DNA of 11,431 bases from contig JAFVYE010000036.1 in assembly GCA_017500745.1 (NCBI GenBank), forward strand, positions 1 to 11,431, written 5' to 3'. The notes below the pieces were generated by a model. That model searched no databases and was not told where the DNA came from. It saw only the letters and a program-made list of their open reading frames with translations. Position numbers and translations under genes: made by a program. Every line of letters starts with the position of its first letter. Position 1 is the stretch's first letter. The DNA comes from Clostridia bacterium (GTDB lineage: Bacteria; Bacillota; Clostridia; Christensenellales; CAG-917). Of the stretch, positions 5,640 to 11,431 are shown in pieces.

Positions 5640-5761
5640 GAGATGTATGACGAGGAAGAAAAACCCACATCTTGCGCGTTGCAAAAACGCGATAAATTGA
5701 TGAAGAGCGCGAAAAAGCGCGTTTGTAAAACGCGATATTGAGATGCATAACAAGAAAGAAA
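5621..5761 (+). repeat. Degenerate CGCG-hairpin repeat series
   Basis: The 9-mer AACGCGATA occurs at 5629, 5686 and 5729 (and at 5358 upstream). In each case it forms the 3' arm of a small hairpin: CGTGT/ACGCG with one G-U pair (5621-5634), CGCGTT/AACGCG (5675-5680/5686-5691) and CGCGTTT/AAACGCG (5718-5724/5728-5734). The blocks 5623-5661 and 5724-5761 are similar over about 39 bp, with one gap and four substitutions, and their cores are exactly 100 bp apart. An inverted copy of the core, CGCGTTTTTA, lies at 5841-5850. Confidence 0.6.
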
Positions 5762-5814
5762 CACCGAGGGCAGGCCGTGGCGTACTTTGTGTACGTGAGG
5801 ATTGCACTCGGTGT
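5750..5814 (-). terminator. Probable terminator of the MFS gene
   Basis: On the minus strand an 8-bp stem (complement of ACACCGAG 5761-5768 with CTCGGTGT 5807-5814) encloses an inner hairpin CGTAC/GTACG (5781-5785/5791-5795). It is followed by the pyrimidine tract TTTCTTTCTTG. It lies 33 bp beyond the MFS stop codon. The large loop and interrupted T tract make it weaker than the other terminators here. Confidence 0.5.
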
Positions 5815-5829
5815 GTCTGACGAAGTTAG

Positions 5830-5849
5830 GCGCTCAATAGCGCGTTTTT
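5830..5849 (+). terminator. Orphan terminator-like hairpin pointing right
   Basis: The 5-bp stem GCGCT (5830-5834) / AGCGC (5839-5843) with tetraloop CAAT is followed by G and TTTTT on the plus strand only. No plus-strand gene precedes it after the EIIC terminator at 5257-5285. It could terminate read-through or a transcript from the structured region. Its T tract overlaps the MFS stop codon on the other strand. Confidence 0.45.
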
Positions 5850-7848
5850 AGTCCATGTTTTCAAGAGTCTCAAGCCTAATCTGCTTCTTCTCTTCCTTAG
5901 TGAGTTTCTTCTTTTTTTCGCCGGGGAGTTGCTTGCTGTCGCCGTGCTTGACAAAGAACATGAGGACGATTGCTATGACAACACAGATTGCACTGTACAA
6001 GAAGAGATATTTGTCTTGACCAGCGTCCATGATTGCGCCACCAAGTGCGGGGGTTATGGCTTGGGCGGACATGGTTGCCATATAGTAGTAGCCGGTGTAT
6101 TGACCAACGGTTTCGGCTGTTGACAACTCTGTGACCATGGGGAAGGTGTTGACGTTGGCGATGATAAGACCAAAGCCAGCAAGGAGATAGAACAAGGCAA
6201 AGAGCACCGTGGGGATGATGGCCTTGTCATTGGGTGCAACTGCAAAGCAGATGAGGATGAAGGACACAACTGCAAGGGCAAAGCCGATCATGATGGTCTT
6301 TCTTCTGCCCAATTTGACTGCCATATATCCAACGGGGATAAATGCGATTGCGCTGACTGCCATGCTGACACCAGAGATGATTGATGCCACACCTGCAGAC
6401 AGGTTGAGGGCTTTGGTTGTGTACACAGAGAGGTTTGAGGACACGGCGTTGTAGCCCATAAACCACATAAAGATTGATGCAAGGATAAGCCAGAATGACA
6501 CAAGACGCTTTCTGTCCAGATCGTTCTTTGAGGTCCACCACTCCTTGGGGCTCTTGCGTTTGGCCACTTTTGCCTTGGCAAGTTCAAGGGTTTCTGCAGA
6601 GATTTCGGGGGCTTGTTCGGTTGCAGCAGCACCCTCACTTTCTTCAAGGAGCGCTTCTGCCTTTTGTCTGGTTTCGGCACTTTCTTCCTCGTCAAAGTCA
6701 TCAATGCCGTACTCCTTGCAGATCTCTTGACATTGAGCAACAAGTTTTCTTTCCTTGACAAGAGCAAGGAATCCAGCAAGGAGAAGGAGCATTCCACCGC
6801 CTACTGCGCCAAAGATGATGACGTAGTTGTGCAGTCTTTCGCCAAAGAGAACAACTGTGTAGATGAGGAATGAGATTGCTCCGCCAAGACCTCCGCAGAG
6901 ATTGATGATTGCGTTGGCTTGAGAGCGCAAGGGCTTGGGAGTGACGTCAGGCATAAGTGCAACGGCGGGACTACGGAACGTGGCCATTGACACAAGAACA
7001 AGGAGCAAAATGACCATATAAACAGCAATGCTCTTGACGCCTTCGGAGGTTTGTGTGTGGGTTTTGTAGATTACGTCAGAGGTGTAATCATTGATGGAGC
7101 TTGCAACAAACTTTTTGTAGAGGTTGTTGCCGTCCAATATTTCTTGATAGGTTCTTACTCCATCAGGAGAAATGTTGCCAAGATCGGCTTTTGCAATCTC
7201 TACGCCGTCATAAAGGAACTTTTCTTCGCCGATAAAGCCAAGAAAACCGGTTTTGTGGACCATCTTGGCGTCATATCTGATGCCGATGAAGTCCTCACGA
7301 GTGAGGCCGTCGCGAGAGATGTATTCAAGGTCAACTTCATAGCTGTTGCCCTCGCCGGACACTGCGTTGTCATACCATTCAGCAAGGTGTGACTCCATCC
7401 AAGCGTCATCGTTGAGTTGTGCCTCTATGCTGGCAGCGGTGGCATCTGCGGTCTGCTGTTGATTGAGGGTGACAACCGGCACAAACACCATAAGCACTAC
7501 GGCACATATTGTGCCTATGACAATAAAGGGAGTGCGTCTGCCAAACTTCTTGATGAGCTTGCCGTGTGCGTTGTCGCTGAGCTTGCCAAAGAGAGGCAAC
7601 ATGAACAATGACAACAAGTTGTCAAGGCCCAAAATTATGCCACGAAGTGCGTTGGGCAAGCCATAGGCGTGTTCAAGAAGAAGGGGGATGACAAAGTCGT
7701 ATGCATTCCAAAACAAGCAGATGCCTGCAAATGCAAGACCAACTTTGAAAGTGTTGGGATAGTTGAGCTTGAGGCGCTTTTTTTCGCCACCAACTGATTC
7801 TGCAGGAGTTTCTGCAACGGGCTCAGTCATAACTTCGTTTTCTTCCAT
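5848..7848 (-). CDS. MFS transporter, GPH/SLC45-like, with large inserts
   Basis: The 666-aa protein is well above the usual 430-500 for this family. Helix 2-3 loop signatures are G-K-L-S-D-N (88-93) and G-R-R-T-P-F-I (103-109). The segment F-R-S-P-A-V-A-L-M-P-D-V-T-P-K-P-L-R (291-308) is typical of the GPH/SLC45 branch of the major facilitator superfamily, and L-G-R-R-K (513-517) is the C-half counterpart. The extra length comes from a roughly 145-residue hydrophilic loop (about 128-272) between helices 3 and 4, predicted to face outward, and an acidic, Ala/Glu-rich central cytoplasmic loop (about 364-446). The C-terminus is Lys/Glu-rich. Family members move sugars or glycosides with a cation; the substrate cannot be assigned and no hydrolase gene is nearby. 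The ATG at 7848 has AGGAG 5 nt upstream. It has its own promoter downstream of the amidase gene. Confidence 0.85.
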   Translation of the reverse strand: MEENEVMTEPVAETPAESVGGEKKRLKLNYPNTFKVGLAFAGICLFWNAYDFVIPLLLEHAYGLPNALRGIILGLDNLLSLFMLPLFGKLSDNAHGKLIKKFGRRTPFIVIGTICAVVLMVFVPVVTLNQQQTADATAASIEAQLNDDAWMESHLAEWYDNAVSGEGNSYEVDLEYISRDGLTREDFIGIRYDAKMVHKTGFLGFIGEEKFLYDGVEIAKADLGNISPDGVRTYQEILDGNNLYKKFVASSINDYTSDVIYKTHTQTSEGVKSIAVYMVILLLVLVSMATFRSPAVALMPDVTPKPLRSQANAIINLCGGLGGAISFLIYTVVLFGERLHNYVIIFGAVGGGMLLLLAGFLALVKERKLVAQCQEICKEYGIDDFDEEESAETRQKAEALLEESEGAAATEQAPEISAETLELAKAKVAKRKSPKEWWTSKNDLDRKRLVSFWLILASIFMWFMGYNAVSSNLSVYTTKALNLSAGVASIISGVSMAVSAIAFIPVGYMAVKLGRRKTIMIGFALAVVSFILICFAVAPNDKAIIPTVLFALFYLLAGFGLIIANVNTFPMVTELSTAETVGQYTGYYYMATMSAQAITPALGGAIMDAGQDKYLFLYSAICVVIAIVLMFFVKHGDSKQLPGEKKKKLTKEEKKQIRLETLENMD

Positions 7849-7859
7849 AGTTTCTCCTA

Positions 7860-7899
7860 ATTGTGTAGGTGCGATAATTTTTGGTATGACTCACACAAT
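7860..7899 (-). promoter_or_regulatory. MFS mRNA leader with 5'-terminal stem
   Basis: Predicted +1 is 7899. The transcript would begin ATTGTGT (7899-7893), which pairs perfectly with ACACAAT (7866-7860), enclosing a 26-nt loop. The stem ends one base before the Shine-Dalgarno AGGAG (7858-7854). A stem at the extreme 5' end can protect mRNA or affect ribosome loading. The role is inferred. Confidence 0.5.
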
Positions 7900-7905
7900 A
7901 CTGAT

Positions 7906-7934
7906 ATTATAAACTATAATCACGCCCGTGTAAA
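7906..7934 (-). promoter_or_regulatory. Sigma-A-type promoter of the MFS gene
   Basis: On the minus strand, -35 TTTACA (7934-7929, 5/6 of consensus), a 17-bp spacer and a perfect -10 TATAAT (7911-7906) predict a start at 7899 and a 51-nt leader. The spacer's upstream end overlaps the palindrome CACGCCCGTG (7921-7930), which could be an operator. Confidence 0.82.
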
Positions 7935-7944
7935 GAGTGGATTT

Positions 7945-8616
7945 TTATTCTCCAACAAAAGACAGGATGGAGGAGCACAACACCTCCGCCAACTGATTGC
8001 GATAGGTGTCTGAAAGCAAGTTTTGTTCATCAATTGGGTTGGACAAAAAACCACATTCCACAATCAATGCAGGGCAAGGGCTTTCATTGAGGATGTATTT
8101 GTCACCTTGCAAAACAGAAAATCTACGCCCTACGTCCGGCTCATTAAAGTGATTGTTGAGTTGCTCTTGCAAGTGCTCGGCCGCCCCTTTTGACTGCTCT
8201 ACTCCAAAAAACACTTGCATGCCTCTGCGAGATTTGTCCTTGTAGCTGTTGAGGTGTATGCTGACAACAAGGGAAGGATTTGCTCGTTTTATTATTGCAA
8301 GACGCTTTTCCATATCCCTTTTTTTTATAAACTTGCCACCAACAAGGGCACCTTTGTTTTTTCTTGTGTAGACAACCTTGACCCCCGCACCTTCAAGTCT
8401 TTCGCCAACAAGGCGGGCGAGCACAAGGACAAGGTCGCTTTCCTTGACTCCGTTTTTGCTTGACACTCCACCGTCAAGACCGCCGTGACCTGCGTCTATC
8501 ACCACTTTTGAGGTGCTGGAATTGCCAACAACCATTGTCGGAACCACCACCGCACAGGCCAAACACAACAGACAAATTGCAACAAAAATTTTCTTCCACC
8601 ACTTTTTTATGCACAT
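7945..8616 (-). CDS. cwlD: N-acetylmuramoyl-L-alanine amidase, CwlD-like
   Basis: The 223-aa protein has an N-terminal membrane anchor or signal segment (about 10-31) followed by one Amidase_3 domain. Zinc ligands are H44 (in D-A-G-H-G-G-L-D-G-G), E59 (in G-V-K-E-S-D) and H121 (in S-I-H-L-N-S); the catalytic Glu is E187 (in I-V-E-C-G-F-L-S-N). The whole active site is intact. It cleaves the bond between N-acetylmuramate and L-alanine in peptidoglycan, outside the membrane. Length and layout match CwlD, which removes peptides from muramate during spore cortex lactam formation. No other sporulation gene is visible, so a vegetative amidase of the same family cannot be excluded. The ATG at 8616 has no Shine-Dalgarno sequence and an AT-rich leader. 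No terminator separates it from the MFS gene 96 bp downstream. Confidence 0.86.
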   Translation of the reverse strand: MCIKKWWKKIFVAICLLCLACAVVVPTMVVGNSSTSKVVIDAGHGGLDGGVSSKNGVKESDLVLVLARLVGERLEGAGVKVVYTRKNKGALVGGKFIKKRDMEKRLAIIKRANPSLVVSIHLNSYKDKSRRGMQVFFGVEQSKGAAEHLQEQLNNHFNEPDVGRRFSVLQGDKYILNESPCPALIVECGFLSNPIDEQNLLSDTYRNQLAEVLCSSILSFVGE

Positions 8617-8673
8617 AAATTATGCATATTTTTTGGAGTTGAGTTTTATACATTTTTCATTTTTTATGCATAG
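8617..8673. other. AT-rich stretch beside the DnaA-box cluster
   Basis: By hand count this stretch is close to 80% A+T, with several T runs and two TATGCATA-like segments. It contains the leader and presumably the promoter of the amidase gene. The best minus-strand pair, -35 TAGACA (8680-8675) with AAAAAT 17 bp on, is weak. It could equally be an easily melted element next to the DnaA-box-like sites. Confidence 0.4.
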
Positions 8674-8729
8674 TTGTCTACCGAGTTATCCACATTTTTC
8701 GTGTTCATTGTGGACAACTCGGGGGATAA
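8674..8729. promoter_or_regulatory. Inverted repeat of paired DnaA-box-like 9-mers
   Basis: Two 21-bp arms (8674-8694 and 8709-8729, inverted) agree at 17 of 21 positions and are separated by 14 bp. Each arm consists of two 9-mers separated by GAG: TTGTCTACC and TTATCCACA in the left arm; TTATCCCCC and TTGTCCACA (minus strand) in the right arm. TTATCCACA is the perfect bacterial DnaA box and TTGTCCACA differs by one base. No T tract follows either side, so it is not a terminator. It lies in the divergent region between the amidase and PRC-barrel genes. Confidence 0.55.
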
Positions 8730-8896
8730 GCCGTCATTTTTTATTGCGGTTGGTCATACCCTCATTTGTCCCTGTTTTGCCTGTTAGATTGCATTTTGTG
8801 ATGATTTTTGTCGTTTTTTGCGCACTAAACCCCGCTTTTTGTAAACAAGTTATTTTACGAGCTCTATCTGCATAGATTTTGCTGGGAGAATAAAGC

Positions 8897-9598
8897 ATGA
8901 AAAACCTTGTTGAATTAATAGAAAAACCTGTTTTTTCGTTGAAAGATTTTTGCATAATCGGCAAAGTGACGGGCTGTCTTGTGGACCATGATTTCAAGCA
9001 TATTGCATATTTTTTATGCATTGATGGGGAGGCAGAATTTCTGTTGCCCTTCCAAAATATTGTTGCCGAAAAGGACGTGCTTGTTGTAGAGGACAAGGTG
9101 GGTGTGTTGCATCCCCTTGACGTTGACTTCACGTCATTCAAATCCTTGCTTGGCAAAGAGGTGTATTGCGCTGACGGCACTCTGATGGGCATTGTCAAGG
9201 ATTTGGGGTTTGATTCCAAGGGCGGACTTGTAGAGCTGAGGATTGAAGACGGACTGTTGAAGCCCTCGTCAATTGTGGGCGTTGGAGATGCAATCCTTGT
9301 AAAACCTGCCCAAAAAAGAAAAAACAAGCGCAAATCTGTGGATTTTGTTGCCCTTGCCTCAACCGACTCCCCCGTGACCATCCTTGATCCTGTGCCTGAC
9401 ATGGCAGAACAGGACCAAACCTCTCCAACCAGGATAATAAGCGACTACAATTTTTTGCTTGGCAGAGTGCTTGATGATGACCTTTTGTCCTACGATGGAC
9501 GGCTGATCGCCTACAAAAACACTCGCATTACCGTTGACGTGGTGGAAAAAGCACGCCTCGCTGGCAAACTGCTTGAATTGACTCTAAACTCAAAATAG
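8897..9598 (+). CDS. PRC-barrel domain protein
   Basis: The 233-aa soluble protein appears to contain PRC-barrel-type beta units at about 13-65 and 83-137, the second including L-L-G-K-E-V-Y-C-A-D-G-T-L-M-G-I-V-K-D (84-102). A third, related segment lies at 183-230 (L-L-G-R-V-L...L-I-A-Y-K-N-T-R-I-T). A basic, disordered-looking linker (137-182) precedes the last unit. PRC-barrels occur in photosynthetic reaction-centre H subunits, RimM and many small bacterial proteins of unknown role. The exact job is unknown. The ATG at 8897 has GGGAG (8884-8888) 8 nt upstream. It is followed after 3 bp by the M1 peptidase gene, so the two are almost certainly cotranscribed. No confident promoter was found in the 167 bp between the DnaA-box cluster and the start. 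Confidence 0.75.
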   Translation: MKNLVELIEKPVFSLKDFCIIGKVTGCLVDHDFKHIAYFLCIDGEAEFLLPFQNIVAEKDVLVVEDKVGVLHPLDVDFTSFKSLLGKEVYCADGTLMGIVKDLGFDSKGGLVELRIEDGLLKPSSIVGVGDAILVKPAQKRKNKRKSVDFVALASTDSPVTILDPVPDMAEQDQTSPTRIISDYNFLLGRVLDDDLLSYDGRLIAYKNTRITVDVVEKARLAGKLLELTLNSK

Positions 9599-9601
9599 AC
9601 T

Positions 9602-11077
9602 ATGAAAAACACTTCTGCTGTCAAAAACAAATCTGGAGTTTCGCTCTCTCTGCTCTTGCTTGGATTGGTGCTTGCATTGCTTGTGCTGTCAATAGTGCTG
9701 TTTGGATGCAACAAACCATCCCCCACCCTCATTGAAACCTACTACGAAATTGACCTGAGCTATGACGGGGGCAACGTGGTTGAGCTTGCAGAAACCGTGG
9801 TGTATCAAAACAACACCAACACCCCTCTCACAAGCATTGCATTCAGATTGTATCCAAACGCTTTCAAGGAGGGAGCAAGTGCATCTCCCTTTGTTGGAGA
9901 TGCGCTCAATCAATACAATTCTGCGGGCAAATTTGGCGGAATTGAGGTTTTAAGCGTAAAAATAAACAGATTAAACCTTGATTTTGTGATTTGTGGCACA
10001 GACAACACCGTGCTTGAAGTGCCTTTTGACCTACAATGTGGCGACACGGCGGTGGTGGACATTGAGTGCGTGATCACTCTACCTCATGACAATCATCGCT
10101 TGGGCAAAAATCAAAGTGCAATCAACCTCACAGGGTTCTATCCTGTGCTTTGCACCCTTGGAGAAAACGGCTGGCGTAAAGATGACTATCATCACTTTGG
10201 CGATCCTTTCGTCCACGACACCGCTTCCTATTCGGTTTCAATATCTCATCCCGCAGAATACGTTGTTGCAGGCAGTGGCCAAAAAACGGAGGTGCCCTCA
10301 AAAGACGACTCCTCAAAGCAAACATCCTTTTATATTGAACATATCCGTGACTTTGCCTTGGTTTTGTCCAAAGATTTTAAGCTGGCGTCTGCCTCTGCCA
10401 AAATTGGACAGGGCGTCAACGTGGACTACTACTATACAGAGGATTCCTCTCCCGACACAACCATAGCTTTGGCGGTTGACGCTCTTGAAGAGTTTTCAAA
10501 GGCTTTTGGCGACTACCCCCACCCCTCCTACACTTTGGTGTGCACGGACTTTGTTGCTGGGGGCATGGAGTATGGGGCATTGTCTTTGGTTGGCAGGCCC
10601 GATTTGGACGCCATTGTCCACGAAACAGCTCATCAGTGGTGGTGTGGCATTGTGGGTAGCGATCAAATCAGCGCTCCTTGGATGGATGAGGGGCTTGCAG
10701 AATTTTCATCGGCGTACTATCATCGCTTGAAGGGAGATGAGACGGGCTACAACAAACGGTTGAGGGTGGCGAGAACAGAATACGCCAAATGGTCCAAGCT
10801 GTCCTCCGTGGGCTTTGACGGGGTCATGAACAAGCCCATATACAACTTTCTCACCGAAGGTGAATACGTAGCTGTGACCTATCGCAAGGGCGCCGTGCTG
10901 TTTGACACGCTGTTGCAGATTATGGGCGAGGACGCCTTTTTGTCTGCTCTGCGTGACTACGTTGCAGAAAACACCTTTGCCATGGCAAGTCAAAAGGACT
11001 TAATAGACGCCTTTGAAGGACGTCACGCCGGCATAAGCAACGTCATAAGCTCTTTTGTAGAAGGAAAAGACAAATAA
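9602..11077 (+). CDS. M1-family zinc metallopeptidase, probable lipoprotein
   Basis: The 491-aa protein has a hydrophobic N-terminus (15-35) ending in a lipobox-like L-F-G-C (C36), so it is predicted to be anchored on the outer face of the membrane; Phe at the -2 position is unusual. An N-terminal beta domain (about 45-260) precedes the gluzincin catalytic domain. The substrate-binding motif is G-G-M-E-Y (320-324), a variant of G-A-M-E-N. The zinc site is H340-E341-x-x-H344 followed 18 residues later by E363 (in W-M-D-E-G), and the likely transition-state Tyr is Y427 (in V-T-Y-R-K-G). All catalytic residues are present. It lacks the long C-terminal helical domain of full-size M1 aminopeptidases. 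It likely trims peptides at the cell surface. The ATG lies 3 bp after the PRC-barrel stop and has no Shine-Dalgarno sequence, which suggests translation by reinitiation. Confidence 0.88.
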   Translation: MKNTSAVKNKSGVSLSLLLLGLVLALLVLSIVLFGCNKPSPTLIETYYEIDLSYDGGNVVELAETVVYQNNTNTPLTSIAFRLYPNAFKEGASASPFVGDALNQYNSAGKFGGIEVLSVKINRLNLDFVICGTDNTVLEVPFDLQCGDTAVVDIECVITLPHDNHRLGKNQSAINLTGFYPVLCTLGENGWRKDDYHHFGDPFVHDTASYSVSISHPAEYVVAGSGQKTEVPSKDDSSKQTSFYIEHIRDFALVLSKDFKLASASAKIGQGVNVDYYYTEDSSPDTTIALAVDALEEFSKAFGDYPHPSYTLVCTDFVAGGMEYGALSLVGRPDLDAIVHETAHQWWCGIVGSDQISAPWMDEGLAEFSSAYYHRLKGDETGYNKRLRVARTEYAKWSKLSSVGFDGVMNKPIYNFLTEGEYVAVTYRKGAVLFDTLLQIMGEDAFLSALRDYVAENTFAMASQKDLIDAFEGRHAGISNVISSFVEGKDK

Positions 11078-11103
11078 AAAAACCCGCTCGTTTGAGCGGG
11101 TTT
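11076..11103. terminator. Bidirectional Rho-independent terminator
   Basis: The 7-bp stem CCCGCTC (11083-11089) / GAGCGGG (11094-11100) with loop GTTT has seven A's on the left (T7 for minus-strand transcription) and TTTCTT on the right. It serves both the M1 gene, whose stop codon (11075-11077) it touches, and the converging gene ending at 11119. Confidence 0.92.
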
Positions 11104-11118
11104 CTTGTTGATGTTCAA

Positions 11119-11431
11119 TTATTGAAGGTCCTTCCAAAGTGACTTGTAAACCTTTGCATAGTACACGATTGTGTCGGTATACTCAATGCCAAATTCGTTT
11201 GCCTCTTTGTTGTAGCGGTCTGCCTTCATGCCGTCCTCAAGGTTGGTGCGGACTTGCTCGCCAACTGTGATGCAATCCTCAAGGGTCTTTCCGTAGGTCA
11301 CAACGTAGTTCATGGGAAGCTCGCCGCTGCCGTCTGCATTTTGTGTGAGGGTGACAAGTTGTTCGCTGTAAGTGCCGTCCTCGTTTTCAACCACTGCGTA
11401 TGCGGTGTCGTCCCATGCCTTGTATGAGCAA
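11119..11431 (-). CDS. Unrecognised protein, C-terminal part (5' partial)
   Basis: The frame is open on the minus strand from the window edge to TAA at 11119-11121, giving about 103 visible C-terminal residues; the start lies outside. The visible part is acidic and polar with no membrane segment. It contains V-V-E-N-E-D-G-T-Y and L-T-Q-N-A-D-G-S-G beta-hairpin-like segments, then a helical C-terminus rich in Tyr and charged residues (ending V-Y-K-S-L-W-K-D-L-Q). The composition suggests an extracytoplasmic or lipoprotein-type domain, but no signal sequence is visible and no family is recognised. A GTG inside the frame (11392-11394) is not the start, because coding continues above it. It uses the strong T7 side of the shared terminator. 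Confidence 0.7.
   Translation of the reverse strand, partial: CSYKAWDDTAYAVVENEDGTYSEQLVTLTQNADGSGELPMNYVVTYGKTLEDCITVGEQVRTNLEDGMKADRYNKEANEFGIEYTDTIVYYAKVYKSLWKDLQ

Larger units (their letters stand above)
5286..5847. other. 562-bp gene-free intergenic region with repeats and inverted repeats
   Basis: No reading frame here has recognisable protein features, and the predicted reading frames are interrupted or overlap the repeats. The stretch lies between two converging genes. It contains a 32-bp direct repeat pair, a GC-rich block rich in stems (about 5377-5582), a series of CGCG hairpins (5621-5761), a minus-strand terminator-like structure and a plus-strand terminator-like hairpin. The 10-mer CGAAGTTGCG occurs twice (5387-5396, 5450-5459), with a variant at 5821-5830. 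No promoter with a good -35/-10 pair was found on the plus strand. Confidence 0.7.

Noticed and set aside
5643..5741. A 32-codon plus-strand frame starting ATG in the hairpin series
   Set aside because: Lys/Arg-rich translation of the repeats themselves, with no proper ribosome site; it is explained by the repeat structure.
5337..5761. CRISPR array
   Set aside because: Only two near-identical long repeats 271 bp apart plus degenerate fragments at uneven spacing; no uniform spacers and no cas genes.
5517..5807. A 96-codon minus-strand open frame in the same region
   Set aside because: It overlaps repeats and hairpins, has no recognisable protein features and overlaps the probable MFS terminator.
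8681..8722. Reading the inner inverted repeat as a transcription terminator
   Set aside because: Neither side is followed by a T tract, and it lies upstream of both flanking genes rather than downstream.
8617..8896. Calling this region the chromosomal origin (oriC)
   Set aside because: Only four boxes, two of them weak; no dnaA or dnaN nearby, and GC skew cannot be judged from this window. Reported as a DnaA-box cluster only.
8734..9402. A 222-codon minus-strand frame opposite the PRC-barrel gene
   Set aside because: Low-complexity Ser/Thr-rich translation antisense to a gene with clear PRC-barrel features and a ribosome site.

Overview
The window looks like chromosomal DNA from a low-to-medium GC bacterium of the Bacillota/Clostridia type, probably a gut-type anaerobe. 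This is inferred from family content (DegV, CwlD-type amidase, a PfoR-like PTS EIIC protein, a PRC-barrel protein, an M1 lipoprotein), from near-consensus sigma-A promoters (TATAAT with 17-bp spacers) and from A-tract/7-bp-stem/T-tract terminators. No rRNA, tRNA, CRISPR array, transposase, phage gene or recognisable defence cassette was found. Most of the window is ordinary housekeeping or accessory chromosome; the unusual signals lie in the intergenic DNA.

Layout, left to right. (1) The 3' end of a class III, PLP-dependent aminotransferase (+) converges on a tyrosine phosphatase gene (-), and the two share a bidirectional terminator. (2) The phosphatase diverges from a DegV-family lipid-binding protein (+), with a clear promoter for each. 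(3) A probable two-gene operon (+) follows: an M28-like membrane protein overlapping, at a TTG start, a stand-alone PTS EIIC-type membrane protein. (4) A 562-bp stretch without a credible gene (5286-5847) holds a 32-bp direct repeat bracketing GC-rich, fold-prone DNA, then a short series of CGCG hairpins. (5) A large GPH/SLC45-like MFS transporter (-) and a CwlD-like N-acetylmuramoyl-L-alanine amidase (-) lie in tandem, the MFS gene having its own promoter. (6) A divergent intergenic region (8617-8896) carries a symmetric set of four DnaA-box-like 9-mers beside an AT-rich stretch. (7) A PRC-barrel protein and an M1-type metallopeptidase lipoprotein form a tight (+) pair, ending in a bidirectional terminator shared with the C-terminal end of an unrecognised protein (-) that runs off the window.

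How the genes fit together: no single pathway links them. The amidase acts on the cell wall and the M1 lipoprotein on peptides at the cell surface. DegV binds fatty acids. The EIIC and MFS proteins are predicted transporters without identifiable substrates. The strongest observations are: two genes whose promoter geometry puts +1 on the A of the ATG (leaderless mRNAs), the symmetric DnaA-box cluster, and the repeat-bracketed structured region. None of these proves a new system, but each can be tested directly.
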